Source of the DNA: Antarcticimicrobium sp.
GTDB taxonomy: Bacteria; Pseudomonadota; Alphaproteobacteria; Rhodobacterales; Rhodobacteraceae
DNA: 64,000 nucleotides
Direction: 5' to 3'
Assembly (NCBI RefSeq): GCF_029212575.1
Contig: NZ_JARGPK010000091.1
Location: 18,372 to 82,371, forward strand
Part shown: positions 43,565-53,465 of the stretch, one piece after another
Layout: each line of letters begins with the position of its first letter
How positions within the stretch are numbered: position 1 is the stretch's first letter
The notes under the pieces: generated by a model
What the model was told of the DNA's origin: nothing
Databases searched by the model: none
What the model saw: only the letters and a program-made list of their open reading frames with translations
Program-made: the position numbers and the translations under genes

Positions 43565-44302
43565 TCAGAGCCCGGTTTCCTCCAGCGCCCGCTGCAGCAG
43601 CGGCGCCAGCCGTTCGGCCCATTCGCGCTGCCCCGCCTCCTCCGCGATCAGGTCGTTGCGCAGTTCGATCAGCACGTTGGGCCGCCCCTGCTGCAGCGCG
43701 TGCCGGTCGATGGAATCGCCCGGCAGGTGGCCGCTGTAGGGCTGGTTGTCGCCCACCGTCAGATCGCCCTCCGCCTCCAGCAGACGGATCAGCGGCTGCG
43801 CCAGCCGGTCGTCGCTGGCATAGAGTACGCCGACCTCCCAGGGGCGCGGATCGCGTCCGCGCAGCTGCCGGGTAAAGCTATGAATCGAAATGAGAATTGC
43901 ATGGGGCAGGGCGGCCAGCCGCGCCAGCGCCGCATGGTAGGGACGATAGCAAAGTTCCAGCCGCCGCTCGCGTTCGGTGGCGTCGGCATCGCGGTTGGCC
44001 GGGATCACAGAGCCGTCGTAAAGCTTCATCAGCAGCGTCGGGTCGTCCTCGCCCCGGTTGGGGTCGATCACCAGCCGCGAGAAATGCGATGCGATCACCG
44101 GCCCGTTCAGCAGCTCGCCCAGGTGCCGCGCGACGCCGTAGGCGCCCACGTCATAGGCGATATGGCGCTCCATGTCCGGGCGCGGCAAGCCCAGGTCGCC
44201 ACCGCCCACCTGCGGCGGCACGGTATTGGTTGCATGGTCGCAAGTGACCAGCCAGCGGCCGGGGCGGGTTTCGCCGTGAAGAAAATATGGGGTATACGTC
44301 AT
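43565..44302 (-). CDS. N-formylglutamate amidohydrolase family protein
   Basis: 245 aa. The zinc/active-site patterns include VTCDHATNTVPPQ near residue 20, DVGAYGVARHLG near residue 51, and SFTRQLRGRDPRPWEVGVLY near residue 145. Classical members hydrolyse N-formylglutamate in the His degradation pathway; homologues of about 250 aa such as this one are broader in substrate. It is divergent from pyk. Confidence 0.87.
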   Translation of the reverse strand: MTYTPYFLHGETRPGRWLVTCDHATNTVPPQVGGGDLGLPRPDMERHIAYDVGAYGVARHLGELLNGPVIASHFSRLVIDPNRGEDDPTLLMKLYDGSVIPANRDADATERERRLELCYRPYHAALARLAALPHAILISIHSFTRQLRGRDPRPWEVGVLYASDDRLAQPLIRLLEAEGDLTVGDNQPYSGHLPGDSIDRHALQQGRPNVLIELRNDLIAEEAGQREWAERLAPLLQRALEETGL

Positions 44303-44444
44303 CTGCCTGTCATCGCTTTGCCGTTTCCTTTAGGGCAGTTGCCGGGGAATGGGAATTGGGCAATAAGCGGTGGGCCGCTGTTTGCGGTAACATGACCCGC
44401 CCGCGCGCGCGATGCGCCGGGCATTTACGCGAGGAGAATGCGGA

Positions 44445-45890
44445 ATGAGGCGTCTGCGAAACGTCAAGATCGTCGCCACCCTGGGGCCCGCGTCGGAGGA
44501 TTACGACACCATCCGCGCCCTGCACGAGGCCGGGGCCGACGTGTTCCGCCTGAACATGAGCCACGGCAGCCACGACGAGATCCGCGAAAAGCACCGCATC
44601 ATCCGCGAGGTCGAGCGCGACCTCGACAGCCCGATCGCCATCCTCGCTGACCTGCAGGGGCCGAAGCTGCGCGTCGGCACCTTCGCCGCCGGTCCGCAGG
44701 AGCTGGAGGCGGGCGCGGCGTTCCGTTTTGACCTCGACCCCGCGCCGGGGGATGGCGCGCGGGTCTGCCTGCCGCACCCGGAGATCTTCCAGGCCCTCGC
44801 GCCGGGTGCGACGCTGCTGGTCAACGATGGCAAGATCCGCCTCAAGGTCGAAACCTGCGGCGCCGATTTCGCCGAGTGCACGGTAATCGCCGGCGGCGAG
44901 ATTTCCGACCGCAAGGGCGTCAACGTGCCCGACGTGGTGCTGCCGCTGGCGGCGCTGTCGGACAAGGACCGCGCCGATCTGGAGTTTGTCTGCACGCTCG
45001 GTGTGGACTGGCTGGCGCTGTCCTTCGTCCAGCGCGCCGAGGATGTCGAAGAGGCGCGCGCGCTGACCGACGGGCGCGCCGCGCTTCTGGCCAAGATCGA
45101 GAAACCCTCGGCGGTGGATCTGTTCGACGAGATCCTCGCCGCCTCTGACGGGATCATGGTGGCGCGCGGCGATCTCGGGGTCGAACTGCCGGTGCAGAAA
45201 GTTCCACCAATCCAGAAACGTCTGATCCGCAAGTGCCGGGCCGCGGCCAAGCCGGTGATCGTGGCCACCCAGATGCTGGAAAGCATGATCGACAGCCCGA
45301 TGCCCACCCGCGCCGAGGTTTCGGATGTCGCCGCGGCGATCTACGAGGGCACCGACGCGATCATGCTCAGTGCGGAATCGGCGGCCGGGCATTACCCGGT
45401 CGAGGCGGTTCAGACCATGGACAAGGTCGCCGCCGAGGTCGAGGGCGACCCGAACTACCCGGAGATCATCGCCGCCTCGCGCAAGGCCGAGGGGCATTCG
45501 ATTGCCGATGCCATGGTGGCCGCCGCGCGCGAGATCGCCGAGACCACGGACATCAAGGCGATCTGCTGTTTCACCCAGAGCGGGACAACCGCGCTGCTGA
45601 CCGCGCGGGAACGGCCGGGCGTGCCGATCATCGCCATGACCAGCCAGCGCGGCACCGCGCGGCGGCTGTGTCTGAGCTGGGGCTGCAACTGCGTGATGAC
45701 GGCCGAGCTGGAACGGTTCAAGGGCGCGGTGGTCAATGCCGCCCGGGCCGCCCGCGCCGGCGGGTTCGCCACCGAGGCGGATCAGATCGTGGTCACCGCC
45801 GGGGTGCCGTTCAACGTGCCGGGCACCACCAACATCCTGCGCGTCGCGCCCTGCGACGAACGGTTGATCTACAACACCGATCCGGGCTGA
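44445..45890 (+). CDS. pyk: Pyruvate kinase
   Basis: 481 aa from the ATG at 44445 (GAGGAG upstream; an earlier in-frame ATG at 44412 is unlikely). It has the N-terminal KIVATLGPAS, the active-site signature VNDGKIRLK and LLAKIEKPSAV with catalytic Lys near residue 220, and MVARGDLGVELP near residue 240. It converts phosphoenolpyruvate and ADP to pyruvate and ATP. The C-terminal effector domain ends GTTNILRVA. Confidence 0.95.
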   Translation: MRRLRNVKIVATLGPASEDYDTIRALHEAGADVFRLNMSHGSHDEIREKHRIIREVERDLDSPIAILADLQGPKLRVGTFAAGPQELEAGAAFRFDLDPAPGDGARVCLPHPEIFQALAPGATLLVNDGKIRLKVETCGADFAECTVIAGGEISDRKGVNVPDVVLPLAALSDKDRADLEFVCTLGVDWLALSFVQRAEDVEEARALTDGRAALLAKIEKPSAVDLFDEILAASDGIMVARGDLGVELPVQKVPPIQKRLIRKCRAAAKPVIVATQMLESMIDSPMPTRAEVSDVAAAIYEGTDAIMLSAESAAGHYPVEAVQTMDKVAAEVEGDPNYPEIIAASRKAEGHSIADAMVAAAREIAETTDIKAICCFTQSGTTALLTARERPGVPIIAMTSQRGTARRLCLSWGCNCVMTAELERFKGAVVNAARAARAGGFATEADQIVVTAGVPFNVPGTTNILRVAPCDERLIYNTDPG

Positions 45891-45894
45891 GGGC

Positions 45895-46119
45895 ATGGAT
45901 ACCGACCTTGTCCTCATCCTCGGGCTGATCCTGATCGGTCTTGCGATCCCGGCGGCGATGTCGTCGCACAGCGACGGTCGGCGGCCGGTCGCGCCGATCG
46001 CGACGATTCTGATCGCGGTCGGCATGATCGTTTACGCGCAGCTGTCGCACCCCGAGGGTTACGCCCTGCGCGATGTGCCCGAGGTGTTCTATACCGTTGT
46101 CGGGCGCTACATCCGATAA
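45895..46119 (+). CDS. Small membrane protein downstream of pyk
   Basis: 74 aa with two hydrophobic segments (about residues 5-23 and 33-50) and a C-terminal soluble tail. It starts 4 bases after pyk and so is probably co-transcribed. No family recognised; similar short genes are seen beside pyk in relatives, which I could not verify. Confidence 0.65.
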   Translation: MDTDLVLILGLILIGLAIPAAMSSHSDGRRPVAPIATILIAVGMIVYAQLSHPEGYALRDVPEVFYTVVGRYIR

Positions 46120-46231
46120 AAGGGGTTGCCTCCCCGCCCGGTTTTCCCTACACGGCCCCTCTGACCGCGCGACCGGCCCAAGTGGCATGCCGAGTCGCGC
46201 TTGAAACCGACCCGCAAGACAGGAGACGGAA

Positions 46232-46432
46232 ATGCCCAAGATGAAGACCAAGTCGAGCGCCAAGAAGCGCTTCAAGGTGACAGCCACCGGCAAGGTGCTG
46301 GCAGGCCAGGCCGGCAAGCGCCACGGCATGATCAAGCGCACCAAGAAATTCATTCGCGACGCCCGCGGCAACACCACGCTGTCCGCCCCCGACGCCAAGA
46401 TCGTCAAGGGCTTCATGCCCTACGACCGCTAA
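46232..46432 (+). CDS. rpmI: 50S ribosomal protein L35
   Basis: 66 aa. It begins [21 protein letters not shown] and ends FMPYDR, which is diagnostic of L35. An AGGAG ribosome site is just upstream. It is the first gene of the rpmI-rplT pair; infC is not next to it in this window. Confidence 0.97.
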   Translation: MPKMKTKSSAKKRFKVTATGKVLAGQAGKRHGMIKRTKKFIRDARGNTTLSAPDAKIVKGFMPYDR

Positions 46433-46446
46433 GAGGAGATTTCAGT

Positions 46447-46812
46447 ATGTCCCGCGTTAAAGGTGGAACCACGACTCACGCCCGCCACAAGAAGGTCATC
46501 AAGGCAGCCAAAGGCTATTACGGCCGCCGCAAGAACACCTTCAAGGTTGCGACCCAGGCCGTCGACAAGGCCAACCAGTATGCGACCCGCGACCGCAAGC
46601 AGCGCAAGCGGAACTTCCGCGCGCTGTGGATCCAGCGGATCAACGCCGCCGTGCGCAGCCATGACGAGGCGCTGACCTACAGTCGCTTCATCAACGGGCT
46701 GGCCCTGGCCGGCATCGAGGTGGACCGCAAGGTTCTGGCCGATCTGGCCGTGCACGAGCCCGAAGCCTTCGGCGCCATCGTCGCGCAGGCCAAAGGCGCA
46801 CTGGCCGCCTGA
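46447..46812 (+). CDS. rplT: 50S ribosomal protein L20
   Basis: 121 aa. It begins [29 protein letters not shown] and contains [23 protein letters not shown], both standard L20 blocks. L20 assembles early on 23S rRNA and often represses its own operon. It follows rpmI by 14 bases and is followed by a strong terminator. Confidence 0.97.
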   Translation: MSRVKGGTTTHARHKKVIKAAKGYYGRRKNTFKVATQAVDKANQYATRDRKQRKRNFRALWIQRINAAVRSHDEALTYSRFINGLALAGIEVDRKVLADLAVHEPEAFGAIVAQAKGALAA

Positions 46813-46833
46813 GGCTGACGCCCATCGAAACAG

Positions 46834-46865
46834 AAAAGGCCGCTCCTTCGGGGCGGCCTTTTTCG
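46834..46865 (+). terminator. Rho-independent terminator of rpmI-rplT
   Basis: AAAAGGCCGC pairs with GCGGCCTTTT around the loop TCCTTCGGG, and the T run continues into 46865. It is a textbook terminator ending the ribosomal protein transcript, and it may also serve the convergent MFS gene. Confidence 0.93.
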
Positions 46866-46902
46866 TTGCGGGGCGGGGGGGCACCTGTTCGCGGCCCTGC
46901 GG

Positions 46903-48102
46903 TCAGCCGATCCGCCGTTGCATCAGTGCCACCACCGCGCCCACGCCCAGCACCGCCGCCGCCAGCAGCCCGTTGCCGATATCGCCCGAGGCATCGCCCA
47001 GCCAGCCGGCGGCGACCGGTCCGACGGTCTGCGAGATGGCGAAGACCACGGTAAAGAGGCTGATCGCTGCGCCCCAGCTTTCCATCGGCAGGTTGTGGCG
47101 GGTGAAATTGGTCACCGCGCCCGGCGCCATGAAGACCGACAGCCCGAAGACCACCGCCGAGACCACCAGGCCGGGGCCGGAGGGGTAGATCACCGCCAGC
47201 CCCGACCCCACGGCGATGCAGGCCAGGATCATCGCCAGCGGCACCCCGGTGGCGAAGCGCGCGAAGACCGGCCGCCAGACGAAGGGCGAGATACACAGGC
47301 AAACCCCCAGCAGCGCCCAGACCGCCGCGATCAGCCCGCCGCCCGAGCCCTGCTCGGTCATCCAGGCGCTGAGAAAGGTCATGTAGACGATATAGCCCAG
47401 CCCGAAGGCGGCATAGCCGGCGATCTCCGGCACCATCCGCAGCAGCGGCAGGGCAGGGTGGCGCGGCGCGCGCCCCTGCCTTGGCGGTCGCAGGCTCTCC
47501 GACGCCCAGAGGCTGAGCGGGGCGAAGACCACGCAGGCGATGCCCACCAGGTACCAGCCCTTCGGCCAGGAGGCGGGGCCGTACCATTCCAGCATCAGGG
47601 GCAGCGCGCCGCCGGCCAGCACGATGCCCGAGCCGCCGCCGAAGCCGAACAGGAAGGCGATGGCGAGCGCGTTCTTGCGCGGGTTGTCGGTGAAAAGCTG
47701 CGCCGCCAGCGCCCCGCCGGAGGAAAACGACAGCGCCCCGAAGACCCCCGCCAGCACCCGCCACAGGGTCTGCCACCACAATGCAGGATCATAGCCGGTG
47801 ACCAGCAGCGCCAGCGTGGTTGTGACGATGCCGAAGCTGAACAGCCGCGACGGGCTGATCCGCGAGATCAGCAGCATGGTCAGCACCGCGCCACCGAGAT
47901 ACCCCAGCGCGTTGGCGGTGTTGAGCCATCCGGCCTGGGCATAGCTCCAGCCCAGTTCCGATTTCATCGCCGGCAGCAGCAGCCCATAGGCGAACCGCGC
48001 GAAGCCATTGGTGATGCAAAGCCCCAGCGCGAGGCCGAGCAGCACCAGCCAGGGCCGCCGCTCGGCGGCCCCCATCGCGGCGGATCGCTCCGAAATGCTC
48101 AT
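46903..48102 (-). CDS. MFS transporter, YbfB/YjiJ-like
   Basis: 399 aa with about 12 hydrophobic segments. The N-terminus begins GLALGLCITNGFARFAYGLLLPAMKSELGWSYAQAG, the mark of the YbfB/YjiJ group, with the Gly/Ala-rich helix GYLGGAVLTM next. Transport substrate unknown. It is convergent with rplT and divergent from pheS, leaving a short promoter gap near 48103-48235. Confidence 0.87.
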   Translation of the reverse strand: MSISERSAAMGAAERRPWLVLLGLALGLCITNGFARFAYGLLLPAMKSELGWSYAQAGWLNTANALGYLGGAVLTMLLISRISPSRLFSFGIVTTTLALLVTGYDPALWWQTLWRVLAGVFGALSFSSGGALAAQLFTDNPRKNALAIAFLFGFGGGSGIVLAGGALPLMLEWYGPASWPKGWYLVGIACVVFAPLSLWASESLRPPRQGRAPRHPALPLLRMVPEIAGYAAFGLGYIVYMTFLSAWMTEQGSGGGLIAAVWALLGVCLCISPFVWRPVFARFATGVPLAMILACIAVGSGLAVIYPSGPGLVVSAVVFGLSVFMAPGAVTNFTRHNLPMESWGAAISLFTVVFAISQTVGPVAAGWLGDASGDIGNGLLAAAVLGVGAVVALMQRRIG

Positions 48103-48235
48103 GCCCGACTTTCCCCCTGCTGCTCGCGGCGGAGCCTAGCGGCGGCGGCTCGGCGCTGTCCATCGCGCCGTTGCGTGACTTGCATTCAGGGGGCGGCGGG
48201 GCTAGCAGGACGTGACCAAGCATCAGGGGACCGTC

Positions 48236-49309
48236 ATGGACGATCTTAAGGCAAAGTATCTGGCGCAGATTGCCGGGGCCGGGGACGAATCCGCGCTGGA
48301 GGCGATCCGTGTCTCCGCCGTGGGCAAGAAGGGCGAGATCAGCCTGAAAATGCGCGAGCTGGGCAAGATGACCCCGGATGAGCGGCAGGTCGCGGGCCCG
48401 GCACTGAACGCGCTGAAGGACGAGATCAACAGCGCGCTGGCGGCCAAGAAGACGGCGCTGGGCGACGCCGCGCTGGACGAGCGGCTGCGCGGCGAATGGC
48501 TCGACGTGACGCTGCCGTCGCGCGGGCGGCGGATGGGCACGCTGCACCCGGTCAGCCAGGTCACCGAGGAGGTGACGGCGATCTTTGCCGAGATGGGCTT
48601 TTCCGTCGCCGAGGGGCCGCGGATCGAGACCGACTGGCACAATTTCGACGCGCTGAACATTCCCGGCCATCACCCCGCGCGGGCCGAGATGGATACCTTT
48701 TACATGCACCGCGCCGAGGGCGACAATCGCCCGCCGCATGTGCTGCGCACCCATACCAGCCCGGTACAGATCCGCACCATGGAGCAGGCCGGCGCGCCGC
48801 TGCGCATCATCTGCCCCGGCGGCGTCTATCGCGCCGATTACGACCAGACCCACACGCCGATGTTCCACCAGGTCGAGGGGCTGGCGATCGACAAGGACAT
48901 CTCGATGGCGAACCTGAAATGGGTGCTGGAAGAGTTCTTTGCCGCCTTCTTCGAGATCGACGGGATCAAGACCCGGTTCCGCGCCTCGCATTTTCCGTTC
49001 ACCGAACCCTCGGCCGAGGTCGACATCCAGTGTTCCTGGGTGGACGGGCAGCTCAAGATCGGCGAGGGCGACGGTTGGCTCGAGGTTCTGGGCAGCGGCA
49101 TGGTTCACCCCAAGGTGCTGGAGGCGGGCGGCATCGACCCTTACGCCTACCAGGGCTTTGCCTTTGGCATGGGGATCGACCGGATCGCGATGCTGAAATA
49201 CGGCATCCCCGACCTGCGGGCGTTCTTCGACAGCGACCTGCGCTGGCTGCGGCACTACGGGTTCAGTGCGCTGGACGTGCCGACGCTGCATGGGGGGTTG
49301 AGCAGGTGA
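48236..49309 (+). CDS. pheS: Phenylalanine-tRNA ligase alpha subunit
   Basis: 357 aa from the ATG at 48236 (AGGGGAC upstream); an in-frame GTG/other start further up is not needed. Class II motifs are present: motif 1 region [30 protein letters not shown], motif 2 [21 protein letters not shown] and motif 3 [17 protein letters not shown]. With PheT it charges tRNA-Phe. The stop overlaps the start of an unrelated gene by 4 bases, so pheS and pheT are separated. Confidence 0.97.
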   Translation: MDDLKAKYLAQIAGAGDESALEAIRVSAVGKKGEISLKMRELGKMTPDERQVAGPALNALKDEINSALAAKKTALGDAALDERLRGEWLDVTLPSRGRRMGTLHPVSQVTEEVTAIFAEMGFSVAEGPRIETDWHNFDALNIPGHHPARAEMDTFYMHRAEGDNRPPHVLRTHTSPVQIRTMEQAGAPLRIICPGGVYRADYDQTHTPMFHQVEGLAIDKDISMANLKWVLEEFFAAFFEIDGIKTRFRASHFPFTEPSAEVDIQCSWVDGQLKIGEGDGWLEVLGSGMVHPKVLEAGGIDPYAYQGFAFGMGIDRIAMLKYGIPDLRAFFDSDLRWLRHYGFSALDVPTLHGGLSR

Positions 49310-49812
49310 GCGTAGCCAATTGGATCGCGATTTTCGTCCCATTTGTGGGCCTGGTCGGGGGGGCAATTGTCTACCAAGTTCAAAAAACGGTAGACCGAGC
49401 CAACCAACTGCGCGCGGAGCGTAGAGACTTATATCGGAAGCTCGTGTCCACCTTTAATGACTTCAACGTGTCTGTTCTACTCAACAAAACGAGCGAAGCC
49501 CTTGAAGCATTCATTGCCTATAAGGGATTGGAGGCGGAAACCATTGTGTGTGCCCCAGATCACGTTGTGCAAGCACTCGAAAATCTATCGGGCCTGATGG
49601 CTAGTTATGCCTCGGAACGCAGAAAGAACGAAGCAAACAAAGCTGACATGTCTGAAGAAGTGAAAAAAACATCCGAAGAAGTGAGAAAAGCGTACGACTC
49701 AGCAGTTGAAGCAATGCGGGTGGATGTTCTTGGGAAGACCATGATTTCCGCATCAATGATTGCCGATTTCACTCGAGGATTCGTTGCATCAATCGGGAGA
49801 TTCCCTCTATGA
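49306..49812 (+). CDS. Membrane-anchored coiled-coil protein inserted between pheS and pheT
   Basis: 168 aa starting at GTG. An N-terminal hydrophobic anchor (about residues 4-25) is followed by a long charged helical region with heptad-like Ala/Lys/Glu repeats (about residues 28-70 and 105-155). No family recognised. It overlaps pheS by 4 bases at the start (GTGA) and pheT by 4 bases at the end (ATGA), fitting exactly between two essential genes. Its DNA is clearly AT-richer than pheS or pheT, with codon use unlike its neighbours, so it looks acquired. A conserved cargo at this site in other genomes would be informative. Confidence 0.75.
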   Translation: MSVANWIAIFVPFVGLVGGAIVYQVQKTVDRANQLRAERRDLYRKLVSTFNDFNVSVLLNKTSEALEAFIAYKGLEAETIVCAPDHVVQALENLSGLMASYASERRKNEANKADMSEEVKKTSEEVRKAYDSAVEAMRVDVLGKTMISASMIADFTRGFVASIGRFPL

Positions 49813-52205
49813 AATTCACCCTCTCCTGGCTGAAAGACCACCTCGACACCACCGCCTCGGTGGACGAGATCGCCGAGGCGTTGACCGATCTCGGGCTCGA
49901 GGTCGAGGAAATCACCAACCCCGCCGACCGGCTGAAAAGCTTCACCCTGGCACGGGTCAAACACGCCGAACAGCACCCCGACGCCGACCGGCTGCGCGTC
50001 TGCACGGTGGAGACCGACGAGGGCGACAAGCAGATCGTCTGCGGCGCGCCCAACGCGCGCGAAGGCATAACCGTGGTGCTGTGCAAGCCGGGTGACTACG
50101 TGCCAGGCATCGACGTGACCCTGAGCGTGGGCAAGATCCGCGGCGTCGAGAGCCACGGCATGATGGCCTCGGAGCGCGAGCTGGAGCTTTCCGACGAGCA
50201 TGACGGCATCATCGAGCTGCCCTCGGGCGAGGTCGGCGAGAGGTTCACCGATTGGCTGGCCGAGAACGACCCGGCCAAGGTCGACCCGGTGATCGAGATT
50301 GCCATCACCCCCAACCGGCCCGACGCGCTGGGCGTGCGCGGCATCGCCCGCGACCTGGCCGCGCGCGGCCAGGGCACGCTGAAACCGCGCGAGACGGTGC
50401 CGGTGCCGGGCGAGTTCCCGTGCCCGATCGATGTGACCATCGACGCCGACACGCAGGACGGCTGCCCGGTCTTCACCGGCCGTCTGATCCGCGGCGTCAG
50501 GAACGGCCCCAGCCCGCAATGGCTGCAGGATCAGCTGCGCGCCATCGGGCTGCGGCCGATCTCGGCGCTGGTGGATGTCACCAACTTCTTCACCTTCGAT
50601 CGCAACCGCCCGCTGCACGTGTTCGATGCCGACAAGGTCTCGGGCAACCTGCGGGTGCATCGCGCCGCGGGCGGCGAGACGATCACGGCGCTGGACGACA
50701 AGGACTATACCCTCGCGCCGGGCATGATGGTGATCTCCGACGACACCGGCCCTGAAAGCATCGCCGGCATCATGGGCGGCGAGGCGACCGGCTGCACCGA
50801 GGAGACCGTCAACGTCTTTGTCGAAAGCGCCTATTGGGATCACGTGCAGATCGCGCTGGCGGGCCGCGCGCTCAAGATCAATTCCGACGCGCGCTATCGG
50901 TTCGAACGCGGGGTGGACCCGGCCTTCACGCAGGAGGGGCTGGAACTGGCCACCCAGATGATTCTCGATCTTTGCGGCGGCGAGGCCTCCGAGGTGGTGG
51001 TGGCGGGCGCGATCCCGGACCCTGCCCGCGCCTTCAAGCTGGACCCGGCGCGGGTGCAGTCGCTGGTCGGCATGGCGATCCCGGAGAGCGAGCAGCGCCA
51101 GACGCTGACCCGGCTCGGTTTCCGGCTGGAGGGCAATATCGCCCATGTGCCAAGCTGGCGCCCCGATGTGCAGGGCGAGGCCGACCTGGTTGAGGAGGTG
51201 GCGCGCATCGCCTCGCTGACCGGGCTTGTGGGCCGGCCGCTGCCGCGTCTCACGGACGGCGTGCCGCGCCCGGTGATGACCCCGATGCAGCGCCGCCAGC
51301 AGGCCGGGCGGCGCACCTCGGCCGCGCTGGGATACAACGAGTGCATCAGCTATTCCTTCATCGACCAGGCCGGCGCGGCGCTGTTCGGTGGCGGCGATGA
51401 CGCCAGCATGCTCGAGAACCCGATCAGTTCCGAGATGAGCCACATGCGCCCCTCTCTGCTGCCGGGCCTGTTGCAGGCGGCGGCGCGCAACCAGGCGCGC
51501 GGCTTCATGGATCTGGCGCTTTTCGAGGTCGGACCGGCGTTTCACGGTGGTGAGCCGCAGCAGCAGCACGAGCAGATCGCAGGGATTCTGGTGGGTCGCA
51601 CCGGCCCGCGCGACGTGCATGGCGCGATGCGCCCTGTGGATGTCTTTGACGCCAAGGCCGATGCCGAGGCGGTGCTGGCGGCCATGGGCGCACCGGCCAA
51701 GGTACAGATCCTGCGCGGCGCCGAGGGCTGGTGGCATCCGGGGCGGCACGGCAGGATCTGCCTCGGACCGAAAAAGGTGCTGGGCGTCTTTGGCGAGCTG
51801 CACCCCAGGGTGCTCGAGGCGATGGACGTGAAGGGGCCGGCGATGGCCTTTACCCTCTTCCCCGAAGAGATCCCGATGCCGCGCAAGACCGGGGCCACCC
51901 GCCCGGCGCTGGAGCTGCGCGACCTGCAGGCGGTGGAGCGCGATTTCGCCTTTGTCGTCGATGCCGGGGTCGAGGCGCTGGCGCTGGTCAATGCGGCAAG
52001 CGGCGCCGACAAGGCGCTGATCGAGGCAGTGCGGGTGTTCGACGAGTTCATCGGCGGCGCGCTGGGCGAGGGCAAGAAGTCTCTGGCGCTGAGCGTGCGG
52101 ATGCAGCCCCGCGACAAGACCCTGACCGAGGCCGAGATCGAGGCGGTCGGCAAGAAGATCGTCGACAAGGTCGCCAAGGCCACCGGCGGGGTGCTGCGCG
52201 GCTGA
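49809..52205 (+). CDS. pheT: Phenylalanine-tRNA ligase beta subunit
   Basis: 798 aa. It starts [13 protein letters not shown] and has the tRNA-binding OB fold (FTLARVKHAEQHPDADRLRVCTVETD near residue 40), the B3/B4 editing domain, the RRQQAGRRTSAALGYNE segment near residue 497 and the C-terminal FDX-ACB domain. It forms the alpha2beta2 enzyme with PheS. Its ATG overlaps the preceding gene's stop, so it depends on translation of the inserted gene. Confidence 0.97.
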   Translation: MKFTLSWLKDHLDTTASVDEIAEALTDLGLEVEEITNPADRLKSFTLARVKHAEQHPDADRLRVCTVETDEGDKQIVCGAPNAREGITVVLCKPGDYVPGIDVTLSVGKIRGVESHGMMASERELELSDEHDGIIELPSGEVGERFTDWLAENDPAKVDPVIEIAITPNRPDALGVRGIARDLAARGQGTLKPRETVPVPGEFPCPIDVTIDADTQDGCPVFTGRLIRGVRNGPSPQWLQDQLRAIGLRPISALVDVTNFFTFDRNRPLHVFDADKVSGNLRVHRAAGGETITALDDKDYTLAPGMMVISDDTGPESIAGIMGGEATGCTEETVNVFVESAYWDHVQIALAGRALKINSDARYRFERGVDPAFTQEGLELATQMILDLCGGEASEVVVAGAIPDPARAFKLDPARVQSLVGMAIPESEQRQTLTRLGFRLEGNIAHVPSWRPDVQGEADLVEEVARIASLTGLVGRPLPRLTDGVPRPVMTPMQRRQQAGRRTSAALGYNECISYSFIDQAGAALFGGGDDASMLENPISSEMSHMRPSLLPGLLQAAARNQARGFMDLALFEVGPAFHGGEPQQQHEQIAGILVGRTGPRDVHGAMRPVDVFDAKADAEAVLAAMGAPAKVQILRGAEGWWHPGRHGRICLGPKKVLGVFGELHPRVLEAMDVKGPAMAFTLFPEEIPMPRKTGATRPALELRDLQAVERDFAFVVDAGVEALALVNAASGADKALIEAVRVFDEFIGGALGEGKKSLALSVRMQPRDKTLTEAEIEAVGKKIVDKVAKATGGVLRG

Positions 52206-52247
52206 GGCCGGTCCCCCTCCGGGGGGAGTATTTTCGAACGAGAAGAA

Positions 52248-52272
52248 GGGGGCGCGGCGGCGCCCCTTTTTT
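52248..52272 (+). terminator. Rho-independent terminator of pheST
   Basis: GGGGCGC pairs with GCGCCCC around the loop GGCG, followed by T6. It lies 43 bases after the pheT stop and ends the pheS operon. Confidence 0.9.
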
Positions 52273-52316
52273 CATGCGGCCGGGCGCGGCATAGTAGGGA
52301 GCGGGAGGGCCGCGAC

Positions 52317-52958
52317 ATGTTCCAGGATCGTTACGACGCCGGACAGCAACTGGCCCGGGCGGTGGCCAGGGCCGCGCCGGAAAACCCCGTCGTGCTGGCG
52401 CTGCCGCGCGGCGGCGTGCCGCTCGCGGCGGCGGTGGCCCGCGCGCTGGGCGCACCGCTCGATCTGGTGCTGGTGCGCAAGATCGGGATGCCGGGGCATG
52501 ACGAACTGGCCGCCGGGGCCATTGTGGATGGACCGGCCCCGACGACACTGTTCAACACCGCGATCCTGCGGGCCGCCGGGTTGAGCGAGGCGGATTTTGC
52601 CGGGCGGATCGAGGCGCTGAAGCAAGAGATCGAGGCGCGCCGCGCGCGTTACCTGCCCGGGCGCGCGCCGGTGCCGTTGGCGGGCAGGACGGCGATCATC
52701 GTCGATGACGGCATCGCCACCGGGGCGACGGTGCGGGTGGCGATCAAGGCGTTGCGCGCGCAGGGGCCGGCGGCGGTCTGGGTCGCGGTGCCGGTGGCGT
52801 CCGCCGACATGGTGCCGCAACTTCAGGCCGAAACCGACCGGCTGATCTGCCTGGAAACCCCGCAGGAGTTCTGGGCGGTGGGCGCGCACTACCGGAATTT
52901 CGGTCAGGTCGATGATGACGAGGTGATCGCCTGTCTGCGGAAGTTCGATCAGAGGTAG
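52317..52958 (+). CDS. Phosphoribosyltransferase family protein
   Basis: 213 aa. The PRPP-binding motif is AIIVDDGIATGATVRVAIKAL near residue 124. The N-terminal half begins FQDRYDAGQQLARAVA with ALPRGGVPLAAAVARAL near residue 27, the usual start of hypoxanthine/xanthine-type transferases fused to a hydrolase-like domain, here without an extra domain. The base used is not evident. Confidence 0.8.
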   Translation: MFQDRYDAGQQLARAVARAAPENPVVLALPRGGVPLAAAVARALGAPLDLVLVRKIGMPGHDELAAGAIVDGPAPTTLFNTAILRAAGLSEADFAGRIEALKQEIEARRARYLPGRAPVPLAGRTAIIVDDGIATGATVRVAIKALRAQGPAAVWVAVPVASADMVPQLQAETDRLICLETPQEFWAVGAHYRNFGQVDDDEVIACLRKFDQR

Positions 52959-53015
52959 TGGCGTCAGCCGCCTCTGCGCGCTATGTGCACCGGGGACAAA
53001 CCAAGGAGCGAGCCG

Positions 53016-53465
53016 ATGACCCTGACCGTTTACCTTTCCGGCGAAATCCACACCGACTGGCGCGAGCAGATCATTGGCGGGGCCGAGGGGCTTGACCTGG
53101 CGTTCAGCGGTCCGGTGACCGACCACGCCGCCAGCGACGATTGCGGCGTGGCGATCCTGGGTGCGGAACAGGACAAGTTCTGGCACGATCACAAGGGCGC
53201 CAAGCTCAACGCCATCCGCACCCGCAAGGGGATCGAGGAGGCCGATGTGGTCGTTGTCCGCTTCGGCGAGAAGTACAAGCAATGGAACGCCGCCTTTGAT
53301 GCCGGCTATGCCGCGGCGCTTGGCAAGTCGATCATCGTGCTGAACCCGCCGGTGCATCAGCATGCGTTGAAAGAGGTGCACGCCGCCGCGCTTGCCGTGG
53401 CCGAAGCGCCGCGCCAGGTGGTGGAGATCCTGCGCTATGCTCTGACCGGCGCGCTGCCGGGCTGA
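53016..53465 (+). CDS. YtoQ family protein
   Basis: 149 aa from the ATG at 53016 (AAGGAG upstream). It starts LTVYLSGEIHTDWREQII and contains ILGAEQDKFWHDHKGAKLNAIRTRKGI and VVRFGEKYKQWNAAFDAGYAAAL, the blocks of YtoQ proteins (a nucleoside 2-deoxyribosyltransferase-like fold). The exact reaction is unknown. It overlaps the convergent MocR gene by a few dozen bases at its end. Confidence 0.8.
   Translation: MTLTVYLSGEIHTDWREQIIGGAEGLDLAFSGPVTDHAASDDCGVAILGAEQDKFWHDHKGAKLNAIRTRKGIEEADVVVVRFGEKYKQWNAAFDAGYAAALGKSIIVLNPPVHQHALKEVHAAALAVAEAPRQVVEILRYALTGALPG

Noticed and set aside
49605..51803. Long minus-strand open frame opposite pheT
   Set aside because: It is a codon-bias shadow of pheT.
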